Source of the DNA: Planktotalea sp.
Lineage (GTDB): Bacteria; Pseudomonadota; Alphaproteobacteria; Rhodobacterales; Rhodobacteraceae
NCBI RefSeq assembly: GCF_018607995.1
Contig: NZ_JABBAL010000006.1
Location: 90,366 to 154,365 of the forward strand
Direction of reading: 5' to 3'
Length of the DNA stretch: 64,000 nt
Positions 35,854 through 44,780 of the stretch are shown here, one piece after another. The notes beneath the pieces were generated by a model. It did not search any database. It was not told where the DNA came from and was given only the letters and a program-made list of their open reading frames with translations. The position numbers were made by a program, and so were the translations under genes. Every line of letters starts with the position of its first letter. The stretch's first letter is position 1.

Positions 35854-36688
35854 GGCTTGCCTCCCGCAGGGCTTGCGCGATTAAAGTGGCAACTACATCG
35901 ACGCGATACTCTTTAGATCCGCGCACGTCATCGATAGGCGCTAAGGCAGAAAGATCCGCCTCCGCAAGTATCGCGTCGGTTTGCGTGAATGTTTGATTTT
36001 CCAAAGCTGCCTCGAGTGCTGAGAGTCTCTTTGCCACAGGCGAGCAAGATCCAACAGCAATCCGTACATCACTCAAGACGCCGTCGCGCAACGCGAATGC
36101 CACCGCAACCATAGCGATGGAAATTACCAAATATTTGCGCGCGCCCAATTTCACGAAAGCACTTTTGAGTGCTGCCGAAGTTTCTGGGACTATCACTGCA
36201 GTCACCATTTCGCCCTGATCCAAAGCCACGTGCCGCACGCCAGTAATGAAGGAGTCCAAAGGCACAACGCGGCACCCTTCCGTGCTGCAAATTTCAACTG
36301 ACGCATTGAGCGCAAGCAAAGGCGGCACTCCATCCGCGGCAGGGGACGCGTTGCAGAGGTTTCCCGCAATCGTTCCTGCATTTTGGATTTGCACTGAGCC
36401 AACGTCCCGCGCAGCAGCTTTCAACCCATCGAAAGCTGTGGGCAAGTTGGTTGCGATCACATCGCTCCATGTGCTGGCCGCGCCGATGCGCCAGCCGTCT
36501 TTGGTTTTCAAAATGCCGCGCAGAGCCGTAATCCGCGTCACGTCCAGAATATCGCACTCGATCGGACGTTCGCCCTGAGCCGGATACCAATCCGTACCGC
36601 CCGCAATAATGCTGAGTTCGCTCGCGTCCAAAGCGGCAAGCGCATCGTCTAGTGACATAGGTGTTAGATATTCCAAAACAGCCCTCAA
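35846..36688 (-). CDS. Molybdenum hydroxylase FAD subunit (CoxM/XdhB-like)
   Basis: A 280-residue FAD-binding subunit passing electrons from the Mo/Fe-S subunit. The first residues, LEYLTPMSLDDALAAL, match the family start; FAD-binding segments are SIIAGGTDWYP near 30 and TIAGNLCNASPAADGVPPLLAL near 105. The C-terminal CO dehydrogenase flavoprotein domain contains RIAVGSCSPVAKRL. The start is a TTG at 36688, without a clear ribosome site but in the right place for the family. First gene of the six-gene overlapping operon. Confidence 0.9.
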   Translation of the reverse strand: MRAVLEYLTPMSLDDALAALDASELSIIAGGTDWYPAQGERPIECDILDVTRITALRGILKTKDGWRIGAASTWSDVIATNLPTAFDGLKAAARDVGSVQIQNAGTIAGNLCNASPAADGVPPLLALNASVEICSTEGCRVVPLDSFITGVRHVALDQGEMVTAVIVPETSAALKSAFVKLGARKYLVISIAMVAVAFALRDGVLSDVRIAVGSCSPVAKRLSALEAALENQTFTQTDAILAEADLSALAPIDDVRGSKEYRVDVVATLIAQALREASHG

Positions 36689-36694
36689 AACTTG

Positions 36695-36706
36695 TTTGTA
36701 TACGAA
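36695..36706. promoter_or_regulatory. GntR-like palindrome at the hydroxylase operon start
   Basis: TTTGTATACGAA (10 of 12 bases symmetric) sits seven bases upstream of the FAD-subunit start in the 117-base gap between the hydroxylase operon and the divergent enamidase gene. TNGTATACNA-type palindromes are typical of GntR-family sites. It might control both directions; no GntR gene is near this point. Confidence 0.35.
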
Positions 36707-36805
36707 TAGAATATTGCAACGAGGATTCTGTCAAATCCTTTCCTGCCCCCTCTTGATCGAAGCACCGCATCTGTTAGCGTTCAAATGAACTCGAAAGGAA
36801 CAATC

Positions 36806-37978
36806 ATGTCAGATGCCCCACAGAAACTTGTCATTCGCAACATCGGCCTGATGCTATCGGGCAAGATGGAAGCGCCCATCTACGAGGCTGATTGCATCAT
36901 CGCCTACGCTAGCAAAATTGCGGAGTGGGGTCGCGAGGCCGACATGAACCTAGAGGGCGCAAACACGGTGATCGACGCGAATGGCGTCACGCTGGCACCG
37001 GGTTTGATCGATAGCCATATCCACCCTGTGATTGGCGATTACACCCCACGCCAACAGCAGCTCCACTGGATCGACAGCACGCTGCACGGCGGCGTTACGA
37101 CACTAATTTCAGCGGGCGAAGTTCATATGCCTGGGCGTCCCAAGGACGTTGTCGGCCTAAAAGCCATGGCCATCGCAGCGCAGCGTTGGTACGAAAACTT
37201 TCGCCCTTCCGGCATGAAAGTCCACGCAGGCGCGCCGGTGATTGAGCATGGGATGGTCGAGCAAGATTTTAAAGACCTCGCAGATGCGGGCGTAACCTTG
37301 CTGGGCGAAGTCGGCCTTGGTACCGTTAAAGACGGTAAAACCGCGCAACAAATGGTCGGCTGGGCGCGTAAATACGGCATACAAAGTACGATCCACACAG
37401 GCGGGCCGTCGATTCCCGGCTCTGGTTTAATCGATGCGGATATGGTGATGGAAACCGGTACGGATGTTATTGGACATATCAATGGGGGGCATTCTGCCCT
37501 ACCCGACGATCAGATCATTTGCCTCTGCGAAAGCTGCAAAGCGGCGTTTGAGATTGTGCATAACGGAAATGAACGCGCCGCGGTTTTGACTGTGAACACG
37601 GCGCGTGAGTTGGGTAAACTGGATCAAGTGATCCTCGGCACGGACGGTCCCGCAGGCTCCGGTGTGCAACCGCTCGGAATTTTACGGATGATCGCCATGC
37701 TATCGGCCTTTGGCAATGTTCCTGCCGAAATCGCCTTTTGCTTCGGCAATGGCAACACATCACGACAACGCAACCTCGATACCGGCCTTATAGAAAAAGG
37801 AATGTGCGCGGACTTTGTGCTGATGGATCAGGCACAGCACGCACCCGGTAAGAATATTCTGGAAAGCGTTCAACTTGGAAACCTCCCCGGTGTTGGCATG
37901 ACTGTGATCGACGGTGTCGTCTGTTCTGGGCGTAGCAGAAACACGCCTCCCGCTTATCGTTTGCCGCAGGTTGTCTAG
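36806..37978 (+). CDS. Enamidase-like amidohydrolase
   Basis: A 390-residue amidohydrolase-superfamily protein that resembles enamidase, the enzyme hydrolysing 1,4,5,6-tetrahydro-6-oxonicotinate to 2-formylglutarate and ammonia in nicotinate fermentation. Seen: GVTLAPGLIDSHIHPVIGDYTPRQ with the H-x-H metal pair near residue 71, GGVTTLISAGEVHMPGRP, STIHTGGPSIPG, GHINGGHSALPD and GTDGPAGSGVQPLG with the conserved Asp. I start at the second ATG (AAAGGAA site, MSDAPQKLVIRN) rather than the track ATG seven codons earlier. It diverges from the hydroxylase/reductase operon, completing the three signature steps of the reductive route. Confidence 0.85.
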   Translation: MSDAPQKLVIRNIGLMLSGKMEAPIYEADCIIAYASKIAEWGREADMNLEGANTVIDANGVTLAPGLIDSHIHPVIGDYTPRQQQLHWIDSTLHGGVTTLISAGEVHMPGRPKDVVGLKAMAIAAQRWYENFRPSGMKVHAGAPVIEHGMVEQDFKDLADAGVTLLGEVGLGTVKDGKTAQQMVGWARKYGIQSTIHTGGPSIPGSGLIDADMVMETGTDVIGHINGGHSALPDDQIICLCESCKAAFEIVHNGNERAAVLTVNTARELGKLDQVILGTDGPAGSGVQPLGILRMIAMLSAFGNVPAEIAFCFGNGNTSRQRNLDTGLIEKGMCADFVLMDQAQHAPGKNILESVQLGNLPGVGMTVIDGVVCSGRSRNTPPAYRLPQVV

Positions 37979-38064
37979 CGCTTCTTCGCGTAAAAGTTTT
38001 ACAGAGCACACATTCTTGCATAGTGCGGACTTAGAGGAACACGTAACCTACTAGGACCGGACAC

Positions 38065-39447
38065 ATGGCAGCAGCGCGCGACTACGATCTGACAACCGGC
38101 TCTATCGCGGGGCATTTCCGCAGGCTCGCTATTCCGGCAGCATTGGGCATGTTGTTCACCACGCTCTACAACGTTGTTGACGTCTATTTTGCTGGCCAGA
38201 TCGGCACCGACGCGCAGGCAGGTCTCGCGATCGGCTTCCAAGCATTCTTTGTGCTGGTTGCAGTGGCGTTTGGCCTGTCATCTGCGATGTCTGCTTTGGT
38301 TGGCAACGCGCGCGGCGCGAAAGATGATCGCATGGCGCGCCGTCTCGCTGTGCAAGGCCTAGCGTTCGCAACAATTGCAACGATTGTGCTCATAATCTTC
38401 GCGGTTTGGTTCGGACCCCGCGCGATTGCGCTGATCTCAGAGCCCGGCGCATATCGCGATGCGGCTACGGGATATTTCTACTGGCTGATCGCCGCCCTGC
38501 CCGGTTTCATCCTTGCATTTTCCGCCAATGGTATTTTGCAAGCGCACGGTGATAGCGTGACGCTACAGCGTGGTCAGATGGTCGCCTTTCTCGCCAATAT
38601 TGGGCTTAATCCACTATTTATTTATGGCATTCCAGGGGTGATCGGCGGCCTTGGGTTCAATGGAATCGCGCTGGCTACAATACTAAGTCAAACAGGTGTG
38701 ATGATCTGGATCCTTTGGACCATCTCGCGTTTGCAAATCATGGAAGGCGTCGAGCTGCGCCATGTGCGGTTAGAGCGTTCAATTGTGAAAGATATCCTTG
38801 CGCAGATGCTACCCACGACGACTGCGATGATGGTGATGTTTGTCTCTGGCTTTGTGGTGCAATACGCACTGAAAGGGTTTGGCGAGGAGGTGATTGCTGC
38901 CTATGGTATTGCCTTGAGGATTGAGCAGATTTTACTTTTGCCAGTGCTTGGGATGACGGGTGCTTTACTGCCCATTGCGGCCCAAAACTACGGCGCGCAA
39001 GATTACGCAAGAGTCCGCGAAGCGGTCTGGTTTTGCTGGAAACTTGGATTTCTGATGACCGCCCTCGCGGCCCCTGTTCTTTGGTTTGGCGGTGCATTCG
39101 CGATAGGGTTGTTCACCAACGATGCCCGCGTCATTCCAATTGGCCAAAGTTACCTGCGTGTCGATGGGTTCCTGTTCCCTCTTTACATGATGCTGTTCGC
39201 GATCAATTCAATGCTGCAAGCACTCAAAAAACCCGTCTACACGTTGTGGATCAGCCTATATAGACAAGGCTTTGGCGTGGCGTTCTTTGTCTGGCTTTTG
39301 GTCGGAGTGATTGGCATGGATGTGTGGGGCGTTTGGCTGGGCATTGGCGCGGCCGTGAGTTCAGGTTGGGCGATTGCACTTTGGATTGCCGTACGCATTT
39401 CAAAAGAAAAAATCGGCGGGCTGCGCGTTGCAAGTGTAGTTGATTGA
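38065..39447 (+). CDS. MATE family efflux transporter
   Basis: A 460-residue polytopic membrane protein with 12 hydrophobic segments. MATE signatures are AIPAALGMLFTTLYNVVDVYFAGQIG (residues about 20-45) with the VDVYF motif and a matching second-half repeat QMLPTTTAMMVMFVSG and LPIAAQNYGAQDYAR. These exporters expel cationic drugs or metabolites using sodium or proton gradients. It lies alone downstream of the enamidase gene on the same strand, 86 bases away; substrate unknown. Confidence 0.93.
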   Translation: MAAARDYDLTTGSIAGHFRRLAIPAALGMLFTTLYNVVDVYFAGQIGTDAQAGLAIGFQAFFVLVAVAFGLSSAMSALVGNARGAKDDRMARRLAVQGLAFATIATIVLIIFAVWFGPRAIALISEPGAYRDAATGYFYWLIAALPGFILAFSANGILQAHGDSVTLQRGQMVAFLANIGLNPLFIYGIPGVIGGLGFNGIALATILSQTGVMIWILWTISRLQIMEGVELRHVRLERSIVKDILAQMLPTTTAMMVMFVSGFVVQYALKGFGEEVIAAYGIALRIEQILLLPVLGMTGALLPIAAQNYGAQDYARVREAVWFCWKLGFLMTALAAPVLWFGGAFAIGLFTNDARVIPIGQSYLRVDGFLFPLYMMLFAINSMLQALKKPVYTLWISLYRQGFGVAFFVWLLVGVIGMDVWGVWLGIGAAVSSGWAIALWIAVRISKEKIGGLRVASVVD

Positions 39448-39471
39448 GCGAAGTGGCCGAGAGGGTGTTTT

Positions 39472-39999
39472 TTAGTGAAACGTGTTGATGATCGCCTGCA
39501 CGTCCTCCCTGCGCCAAACCACTTGAAGTTGCGGCTTTGCGGCTTGTTTCACGCGCAATAGATGCTCTGTCTTCAGCCCGACCAAACCAGAAAACGCATC
39601 AAAAAGCGCATCTGCGCCTTCCGCGCTGACCGGTATTTGGAGCGTCGATCCTTGATCCGGCACCAGTAACCAATGCGCCGGCTTATGACGCCCATCAAGA
39701 CTAAGAGCGGCGAGTTCCGAAATCGCAACAGCGCCGCCATTCAAAGGCCCGTAATAAGTAACTTGCCCCTCGATTAGTTGCACGACGCCCTGCCCACCAC
39801 CAAGCCCGCGAAAGCGTCCGCGTTGGATACCTGCAAGGATCATGATCACAGCCAAGGCTAGCAGGATGAACGCAAGCGCTTGCATTATTCCAAAGGCGCT
39901 TAGCGCCCAAAAACTAGCCACACTTGAAAACACGACGCCCGCAATCACTTCGCGCCAACGCCACATTACGGCCCGTGCTTCAGGGCGTATGAAACTCAT
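39472..39999 (-). CDS. Conserved roseobacter membrane protein of unknown function
   Basis: A 175-residue protein with two adjacent membrane helices (about residues 15-35 and 38-57) followed by a soluble C-terminal domain (GQVTYYGPLNGGAVAISEL, QIPVSAEGADALFDAFSGL). I do not recognise a domain; it resembles short bacterial PH-like membrane proteins but I cannot show this. It precedes rsmE's end by 22 bases on the same strand and may be the downstream member of an rsmE transcript. Confidence 0.7.
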   Translation of the reverse strand: MSFIRPEARAVMWRWREVIAGVVFSSVASFWALSAFGIMQALAFILLALAVIMILAGIQRGRFRGLGGGQGVVQLIEGQVTYYGPLNGGAVAISELAALSLDGRHKPAHWLLVPDQGSTLQIPVSAEGADALFDAFSGLVGLKTEHLLRVKQAAKPQLQVVWRREDVQAIINTFH

Positions 40000-40021
40000 C
40001 GCAAACCTCTAAAACCAAGTG

Positions 40022-40747
40022 TCATTGTGCCCAGTCTCCCAATGCCGATTGCCACAACGTCAGTGCTGCCACCGCCGCAGTATCCGCGCGCAAAATACGC
40101 GGGCCCAGACTAACAACATGCGCCTGTGGATGCGCATGTAACCGCGCGCGCTCAGTTGGGGAAAAACCGCCTTCTGGGCCAATTAAAATCGCCCATGCCC
40201 CAGCTTTCGCAGCGGCGAGAGAACTCGCGACGCCCAACTCCGTCTCATCGCAGAACATGATTTGGCGGTCTTCTGGCCAATGATCCAAGAGCGCGCTCAG
40301 TTTTTTTAACGCGCAGACCTCAGGCACGAATGTACCGCCGCATTGCTCGCTCGCTTCTACAGCGTGGGCCTGCAAGCGTTCTCGTTTGATGCGCTCGGAA
40401 TTGGTGAAATCAGTTTGCACAGGACAAATTTTTGCAACCCCCATTTCAGCCGCTTTTTCAACAATGAAATCCGTGCGCGTCTTTTTGATGGGCGCAAAGC
40501 AGAGCCATAGATCAGGGGGCATCTGCAGCGGCTTGGTTTGTACCGTGCAGCGCAGCACACCTTTGCGCTTGCCCGCTTGGAGTATCTCGCCGCGCCATTC
40601 ACCGTCTTTTCCATTAAACAGTGACACCGCGCCACCAACGGCAAGGCGCATCACCCCGAAAAGATAATGCGCTTGGGCTTGTGACACCGAAACGCAGTTT
40701 CCCTCAGCTAAGGGCTGGTCTACAAAAAGGCGAGTTTTAGCTGTCAT
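40022..40747 (-). CDS. rsmE: 16S rRNA (uracil1498-N3)-methyltransferase RsmE
   Basis: A 241-residue SPOUT methyltransferase that methylates U1498 of 16S rRNA using SAM. Seen: the N-terminal PUA-like part (QAHYLFGVMRLAVGGAVSLFNGKDGEW), KKTRTDFIVEKAAEMGVAKICPVQTDFTN, VEASEQCGGTFVPEV, and the knotted C-terminus LIGPEGGFSPTERA ... VSLGPRILRADTAAVAAL. Divergent from ubiA with a 12-base gap, so the two share a compact promoter region. Confidence 0.95.
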   Translation of the reverse strand: MTAKTRLFVDQPLAEGNCVSVSQAQAHYLFGVMRLAVGGAVSLFNGKDGEWRGEILQAGKRKGVLRCTVQTKPLQMPPDLWLCFAPIKKTRTDFIVEKAAEMGVAKICPVQTDFTNSERIKRERLQAHAVEASEQCGGTFVPEVCALKKLSALLDHWPEDRQIMFCDETELGVASSLAAAKAGAWAILIGPEGGFSPTERARLHAHPQAHVVSLGPRILRADTAAVAALTLWQSALGDWAQ

Positions 40748-40759
40748 GGAACCCTACAT

Positions 40760-41725
40760 ATGCAAGGTGCCTCACAAGAACCAGAGGGTGATGTTACGAT
40801 TGCGGATGCAGTCAAAGACAATTGGGTGGATACTACCGCGCCGAACTGGCTGCGTCCCTACCTGCGCCTCAGCCGTTTTGATCGCTCGATAGGCACTTGG
40901 TTGCTGCTTTTGCCCTGTTGGTGGGCGTTGATGCTGGCAATGCTTTGGTCTGGAAACGCCTGTTGGTTTGACGCGTGGATCTTCATAGGTTGCGCGATTG
41001 GCGCAACCTTGATGCGTGGTGCGGGCTGTACGTGGAATGACATCACAGATCGCAACTATGACGGTGCGGTCGAGCGAACGCGTAATCGTCCCATTCCATC
41101 GGGACAAGTCACAGTGCGCCAAGCGTTGATCTGGATGGCGCTGCAAACCATTATTTCGCTTGGGGTTTTGCTGACCTTCAATTGGGCTGCGATCGGCCTT
41201 GGCGTTTTGTCGCTATTGCCCGTGCTTGTCTATCCCTTCGCCAAACGCTTCACTTGGTGGCCACAAGTCTTCTTGGGCCTCGCGTTCAATTGGGGTGCGT
41301 TGCTCGCGTGGACCGCACATAGCGGATCACTAGGTTGGCCCGCTCTCACTCTATATGCTGCTGGCATCGCCTGGACGCTGTTTTATGACACGATCTATGC
41401 GCATCAGGACACTGAAGATGATGCGCTGATTGGCATCAAAAGCACCGCGCGTTTGTTTGGCGCCGCGACGCCGCAGTGGCTTCTGTACTTCCTTATCGCA
41501 AGCCTTACCCTGTTTTGCTTCGCCGTTGTGCAAAGTGTTGCAGCTCACTCACCCTTTGCGCTGATCTTGACGCTTTGTGGGACCTGGGCCTTTGGATGGC
41601 ATCTGCATTGGCAATTGCGCCATTTCAATCCGACAGATCAAAAAGGATTGATCACACTTTTCCGTTCGAACCGCGACGCAGGGCTTTTACCTGTGCTGTT
41701 TTTCGCCATCGCGTTAATGCTTTGA
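40760..41725 (+). CDS. ubiA: 4-hydroxybenzoate polyprenyltransferase UbiA
   Basis: Integral membrane prenyltransferase of ubiquinone synthesis, 321 residues. Both aspartate-rich motifs are present: NDITDRNYD (about residue 95) and DTIYAHQDTEDD (about 212), with RTRNRPIPSG between and eight or nine membrane helices. The N-terminal 30 residues are polar and acidic; the true start could be a little later, but the ATG at 40760 is reasonable. Confidence 0.95.
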   Translation: MQGASQEPEGDVTIADAVKDNWVDTTAPNWLRPYLRLSRFDRSIGTWLLLLPCWWALMLAMLWSGNACWFDAWIFIGCAIGATLMRGAGCTWNDITDRNYDGAVERTRNRPIPSGQVTVRQALIWMALQTIISLGVLLTFNWAAIGLGVLSLLPVLVYPFAKRFTWWPQVFLGLAFNWGALLAWTAHSGSLGWPALTLYAAGIAWTLFYDTIYAHQDTEDDALIGIKSTARLFGAATPQWLLYFLIASLTLFCFAVVQSVAAHSPFALILTLCGTWAFGWHLHWQLRHFNPTDQKGLITLFRSNRDAGLLPVLFFAIALML

Positions 41726-41782
41726 TTGAAACCTGAAGCCGCAGCGCGTATCACCCAATTGGATTGAATAGTCTGGAAGCCA

Positions 41783-43693
41783 ATGCGTTTGTCCTCATAC
41801 ATCACTGTTGCGGCTACATTTATTGGGGCCGGCGCGATCTGTTTGGTCGCAGCAGGCTTCGCAGTCACAGTCATCGAGGACACTTCAAGAACCGCTGTTT
41901 TGCGCGAATTGGACATCCAAAGCCTGACCTGGGCGGATGCCGACACCAATGGTTTGCAGGTATTCTTGATTGGAACCGCACCCAACGAAGCGGAGCGTTT
42001 CAAAGCTGTCAGCACCGCTGGCAGCATTGTGGACGCAGCACGGGTAATTGATCAGACTGAAGTCGCAGATCGCGAAGCCTTTGCGCCGCCACGTTTCTCA
42101 ATCGAAATCCTGCGCAACGACAGTGGCATTTCTTTGATCGGCCTCATCCCCAAGACTGACTCAAGCGAGACAATGCGCGAAGATGTGGCAAAGCTTGTCC
42201 CGAACGAGCAAGTTAGTGATCTGCTTGAAAGCGCAAAATACCCTACCCCAGAAGGCTGGGCAGCTGCGATGGAATTGGGGATGAAAGCGCTCCGATTGCT
42301 TCCGCGCTCCAAGATTTCTATTGATGCGGGCAACGTGTCTGTCACCGCGATGTCTGACAGCGAAGCGGAAAAACGCAGGTTTGAGCAGGCATTGATCCGC
42401 TCGGCATCATCGCAGGTCAACCTTGCGATCAACATTTTCGCACCGCGCCCGGTGATTAGCCCGTTTACGTTACGCTTTATTATCGCCGCGGATGGTACAC
42501 GTTTTGACGCATGTAGTGCGGATACCAAAGTCGCGCGTGACACCATTCTTGCAGCTGCACGCCGCGCTGGAATGAGCGCTGAACCTGATTGCCGTTTGGG
42601 ACTTGGCGTTCCCTCAAGGCAATGGTCGCGTGCTGCGGCGCTATCGATCGACAAACTCAGCGAACTCGGTGGTGGGACCGTGACATTCGCAGATGCAGAC
42701 ATCACACTTGTCGCAGATGAAGGTACGGATCAGTCACTATTTGATCGTGTTGTGGGCGAATTGGAAACAGGTTTGCCCGAGGTTTTCGCGCTTGAATCTG
42801 TGCTTCCCGTCATACCAGAAGCAAGCCAAGGCCCACCCGAGTTCATCGCAACACTTAGTCCAGAGGGCCAAGTACAATTGCGCGGGCGCGTAAACTCGGA
42901 ACTGGCCCGCGACACAGCAGATAGCTACGCGAAAGCGCGGTTTGGATCTGGCAAAGTGTATACAGCGTCACGCATAGACGATTCCCTGCCACGCGATTGG
43001 TCAGTTCGCGCGCTGACCGCAATTGAAACGCTTTCAATGCTTAAAAATGGGTCTGTCACAGTAACGCCTGAGAAAGTGCGCGTGTTCGGCGATACAGGAG
43101 TCCCCAGCGCAAAGTCGGACATCACGCGGTTGCTTGTGGAGAAGCTTGGCGATTCCAAAGATCTCTCAATCGAGGTGACGTATAAGAAAAAGCTGGATCC
43201 AGTTCTTGGCCTGCCCACGGCGGACGAATGTGAAGTGCAAGTCAGAGAAATCCAATCTGGCCGCAAAATCGCTTTCGAACCCGGCTCCGGCAATCTTGAT
43301 GCCTCTGCTGAAAATATTCTTGATGATATGGCGGAAATCTTGATCAAGTGCCCAGACGATATGCGCATGGAAATCAGCGGATATACGGACAGCCAAGGTC
43401 GCGAAGTGATGAACCAAGAGCTGAGCCAAACACGTGCGCAAGCCATCCTGAATGCGCTACGCAAGCGTCGCATTCTGACGTCGCGTTATGTCGCGAAGGG
43501 CTATGGCGAAGAGAACCCTATTGGCGACAACGGCACAGAAGCTGGACGCGAAGCAAATCGTCGTATTGAATTCAAACTTATTCGACCAGAGCCATCCGAA
43601 GAAGTGATAACAACGCTTGAAGCAGCCGCGGAAACTGCGCAAGACGCTGCAGAGCAGGCAAGCGAAGAAGGGACAACCGATGAGCAGAACTGA
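41783..43693 (+). CDS. Large OmpA-family cell-envelope protein
   Basis: A 636-residue envelope protein. An N-terminal membrane helix or uncleaved signal (SSYITVAATFIGAGAICLVAAGFAVTVI cut short here: residues 4-30) precedes a long periplasmic region with repeated BON-like segments (around 40-100, 175-220 and 355-415), then a C-terminal OmpA/MotB peptidoglycan-binding domain (about 490-605) with GYTDSQG, SQTRAQAILNAL, GYGEENPIGDN and REANRRIEF. The tail is Glu/Ala-rich. It probably anchors the envelope to peptidoglycan. The next gene starts inside its 3' end (14-base overlap). Confidence 0.88.
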   Translation: MRLSSYITVAATFIGAGAICLVAAGFAVTVIEDTSRTAVLRELDIQSLTWADADTNGLQVFLIGTAPNEAERFKAVSTAGSIVDAARVIDQTEVADREAFAPPRFSIEILRNDSGISLIGLIPKTDSSETMREDVAKLVPNEQVSDLLESAKYPTPEGWAAAMELGMKALRLLPRSKISIDAGNVSVTAMSDSEAEKRRFEQALIRSASSQVNLAINIFAPRPVISPFTLRFIIAADGTRFDACSADTKVARDTILAAARRAGMSAEPDCRLGLGVPSRQWSRAAALSIDKLSELGGGTVTFADADITLVADEGTDQSLFDRVVGELETGLPEVFALESVLPVIPEASQGPPEFIATLSPEGQVQLRGRVNSELARDTADSYAKARFGSGKVYTASRIDDSLPRDWSVRALTAIETLSMLKNGSVTVTPEKVRVFGDTGVPSAKSDITRLLVEKLGDSKDLSIEVTYKKKLDPVLGLPTADECEVQVREIQSGRKIAFEPGSGNLDASAENILDDMAEILIKCPDDMRMEISGYTDSQGREVMNQELSQTRAQAILNALRKRRILTSRYVAKGYGEENPIGDNGTEAGREANRRIEFKLIRPEPSEEVITTLEAAAETAQDAAEQASEEGTTDEQN

Positions 43694-44009
43694 GTTCATC
43701 TTCGCGACAGCGATAATTTTATTCGTCGCATTTTGTATGGGATGGTTCGCCAACTGGCTCATCCATCGTTTCACGCGCGTGTCCAAATCCGACGTGGGTG
43801 AGTTGGAGCGCATGGCGCAAGAGCTGCATGAGGCCGAAGAGAGCCGCAATCAGGCGATTACCTATCTTCAACAACGCGAAGCAGAATTGACCAGCCAGAT
43901 TTCGCAGACGGAAGCCGAATTGAACGCCGCAATGGAAGGTCTCCGCGATGCGCGCCATGAAGCGGAAGAATTGCGCGCCTATATCGAGCGGGTGCATCCA
44001 ACGCAGTGA
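43680..44009 (+). CDS. Small membrane protein with coiled-coil
   Basis: A 109-residue protein, MSRTEFIFATAIILF onward: one N-terminal membrane helix (about residues 5-27) and then a heptad-like, Glu/Ala/Gln-rich region (about 40-100) that should form a coiled coil. The ORF track starts it 21 codons upstream within the OmpA-family gene; the ATG at 43680 overlaps that gene by 14 bases, implying translational coupling and a shared envelope role. Function unknown. Confidence 0.8.
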   Translation: MSRTEFIFATAIILFVAFCMGWFANWLIHRFTRVSKSDVGELERMAQELHEAEESRNQAITYLQQREAELTSQISQTEAELNAAMEGLRDARHEAEELRAYIERVHPTQ

Positions 44010-44086
44010 CGGTTGGGCGCTGCCCACGTCTCAGCAAGCTGCGCCTGCCCCGAGGTATTTTACGACCAGAGAAGCGTTAGGTTGAT

Positions 44087-44530
44087 CTATTCCCAACGGG
44101 TGAGCGCGTTTTCATCTTCTTGCTTTGAACTGACCCAATCCTGCGCCGCACCGGTTTGTTCTTTCTTCCAGAAAGGTGCGCGCGATTTGAGGAAATCCAT
44201 CAGAAAATCAGCGGCTTCAAACGCAACTTTTCTATGTTTGGACGCTGTGGCGACCATCATGATGACGTCTTCGGGTTTAAGTGCGCCGAAACGGTGGATC
44301 ACCAGCACATCACCGAGGTTCCAACGTCCCATCGCGTCGCTTGCGATCTTTTCCAAAGCACGTTCGGTCATGCCTGGATAGTGCTCGATATCCATTTGTT
44401 TCAGACCCGCGTCCAGATCGCGCACGATCCCTGTAAAACTAACAACTGCACCCATACTGGATTGCGCTTTTGTGAAGTCGTTTAGCTCAGCACCCGCATC
44501 AAACGCAGCTTCTTGGACAAGGATCTTCAC
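44087..44530 (-). CDS. moaE: Molybdopterin synthase catalytic subunit MoaE
   Basis: A 147-residue large subunit of molybdopterin synthase, which inserts two sulfurs into precursor Z using MoaD thiocarboxylate. Seen: VSFTGIVRD (residues 32-40), IEHYPGMTERALEKI, VIHRFGALKPEDVIMMVATASKHRKVAFEAADFLMDFLK (shortened) and the FWKKE motif with the catalytic lysines. It directly follows moaD. The product feeds the molybdenum enzymes found elsewhere in the window (formate dehydrogenase and the Mo hydroxylase). Confidence 0.95.
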   Translation of the reverse strand: MKILVQEAAFDAGAELNDFTKAQSSMGAVVSFTGIVRDLDAGLKQMDIEHYPGMTERALEKIASDAMGRWNLGDVLVIHRFGALKPEDVIMMVATASKHRKVAFEAADFLMDFLKSRAPFWKKEQTGAAQDWVSSKQEDENALTRWE

Positions 44531-44534
44531 GTGT

Positions 44535-44780
44535 TCAACCGCCTGTCATCGGAGGGAAAAATGCGATCTCGCGCACGCCCTCAAGAGAAGCATCGAAATC
44601 GCTCAGATCTTGATCAACAGCGACACGAAGGGCCGAAAGATCCGAGAACGCCAACGCGTAGCGTTCTTCGCGCGCGCGCAATTCTTCCACCAAGTCCATT
44701 ACAGTTGCCGCCGAGGTCTCAATCTGTTCCTTCGGCAAACCAATCCGTTCGCGCACCCATGCGAAATAAAGGACATTCAT
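44535..44780 (-). CDS. moaD: Molybdopterin synthase sulfur carrier subunit MoaD
   Basis: An 81-residue ubiquitin-like sulfur carrier. It begins NVLYFAWVRERIG, typical of MoaD, and ends in PPMTGG, the C-terminal Gly-Gly that is thiocarboxylated. Its ATG overlaps the pgsA stop (TAATG), and moaE follows after four bases, so pgsA-moaD-moaE are one translational unit. Confidence 0.95.
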   Translation of the reverse strand: MNVLYFAWVRERIGLPKEQIETSAATVMDLVEELRAREERYALAFSDLSALRVAVDQDLSDFDASLEGVREIAFFPPMTGG

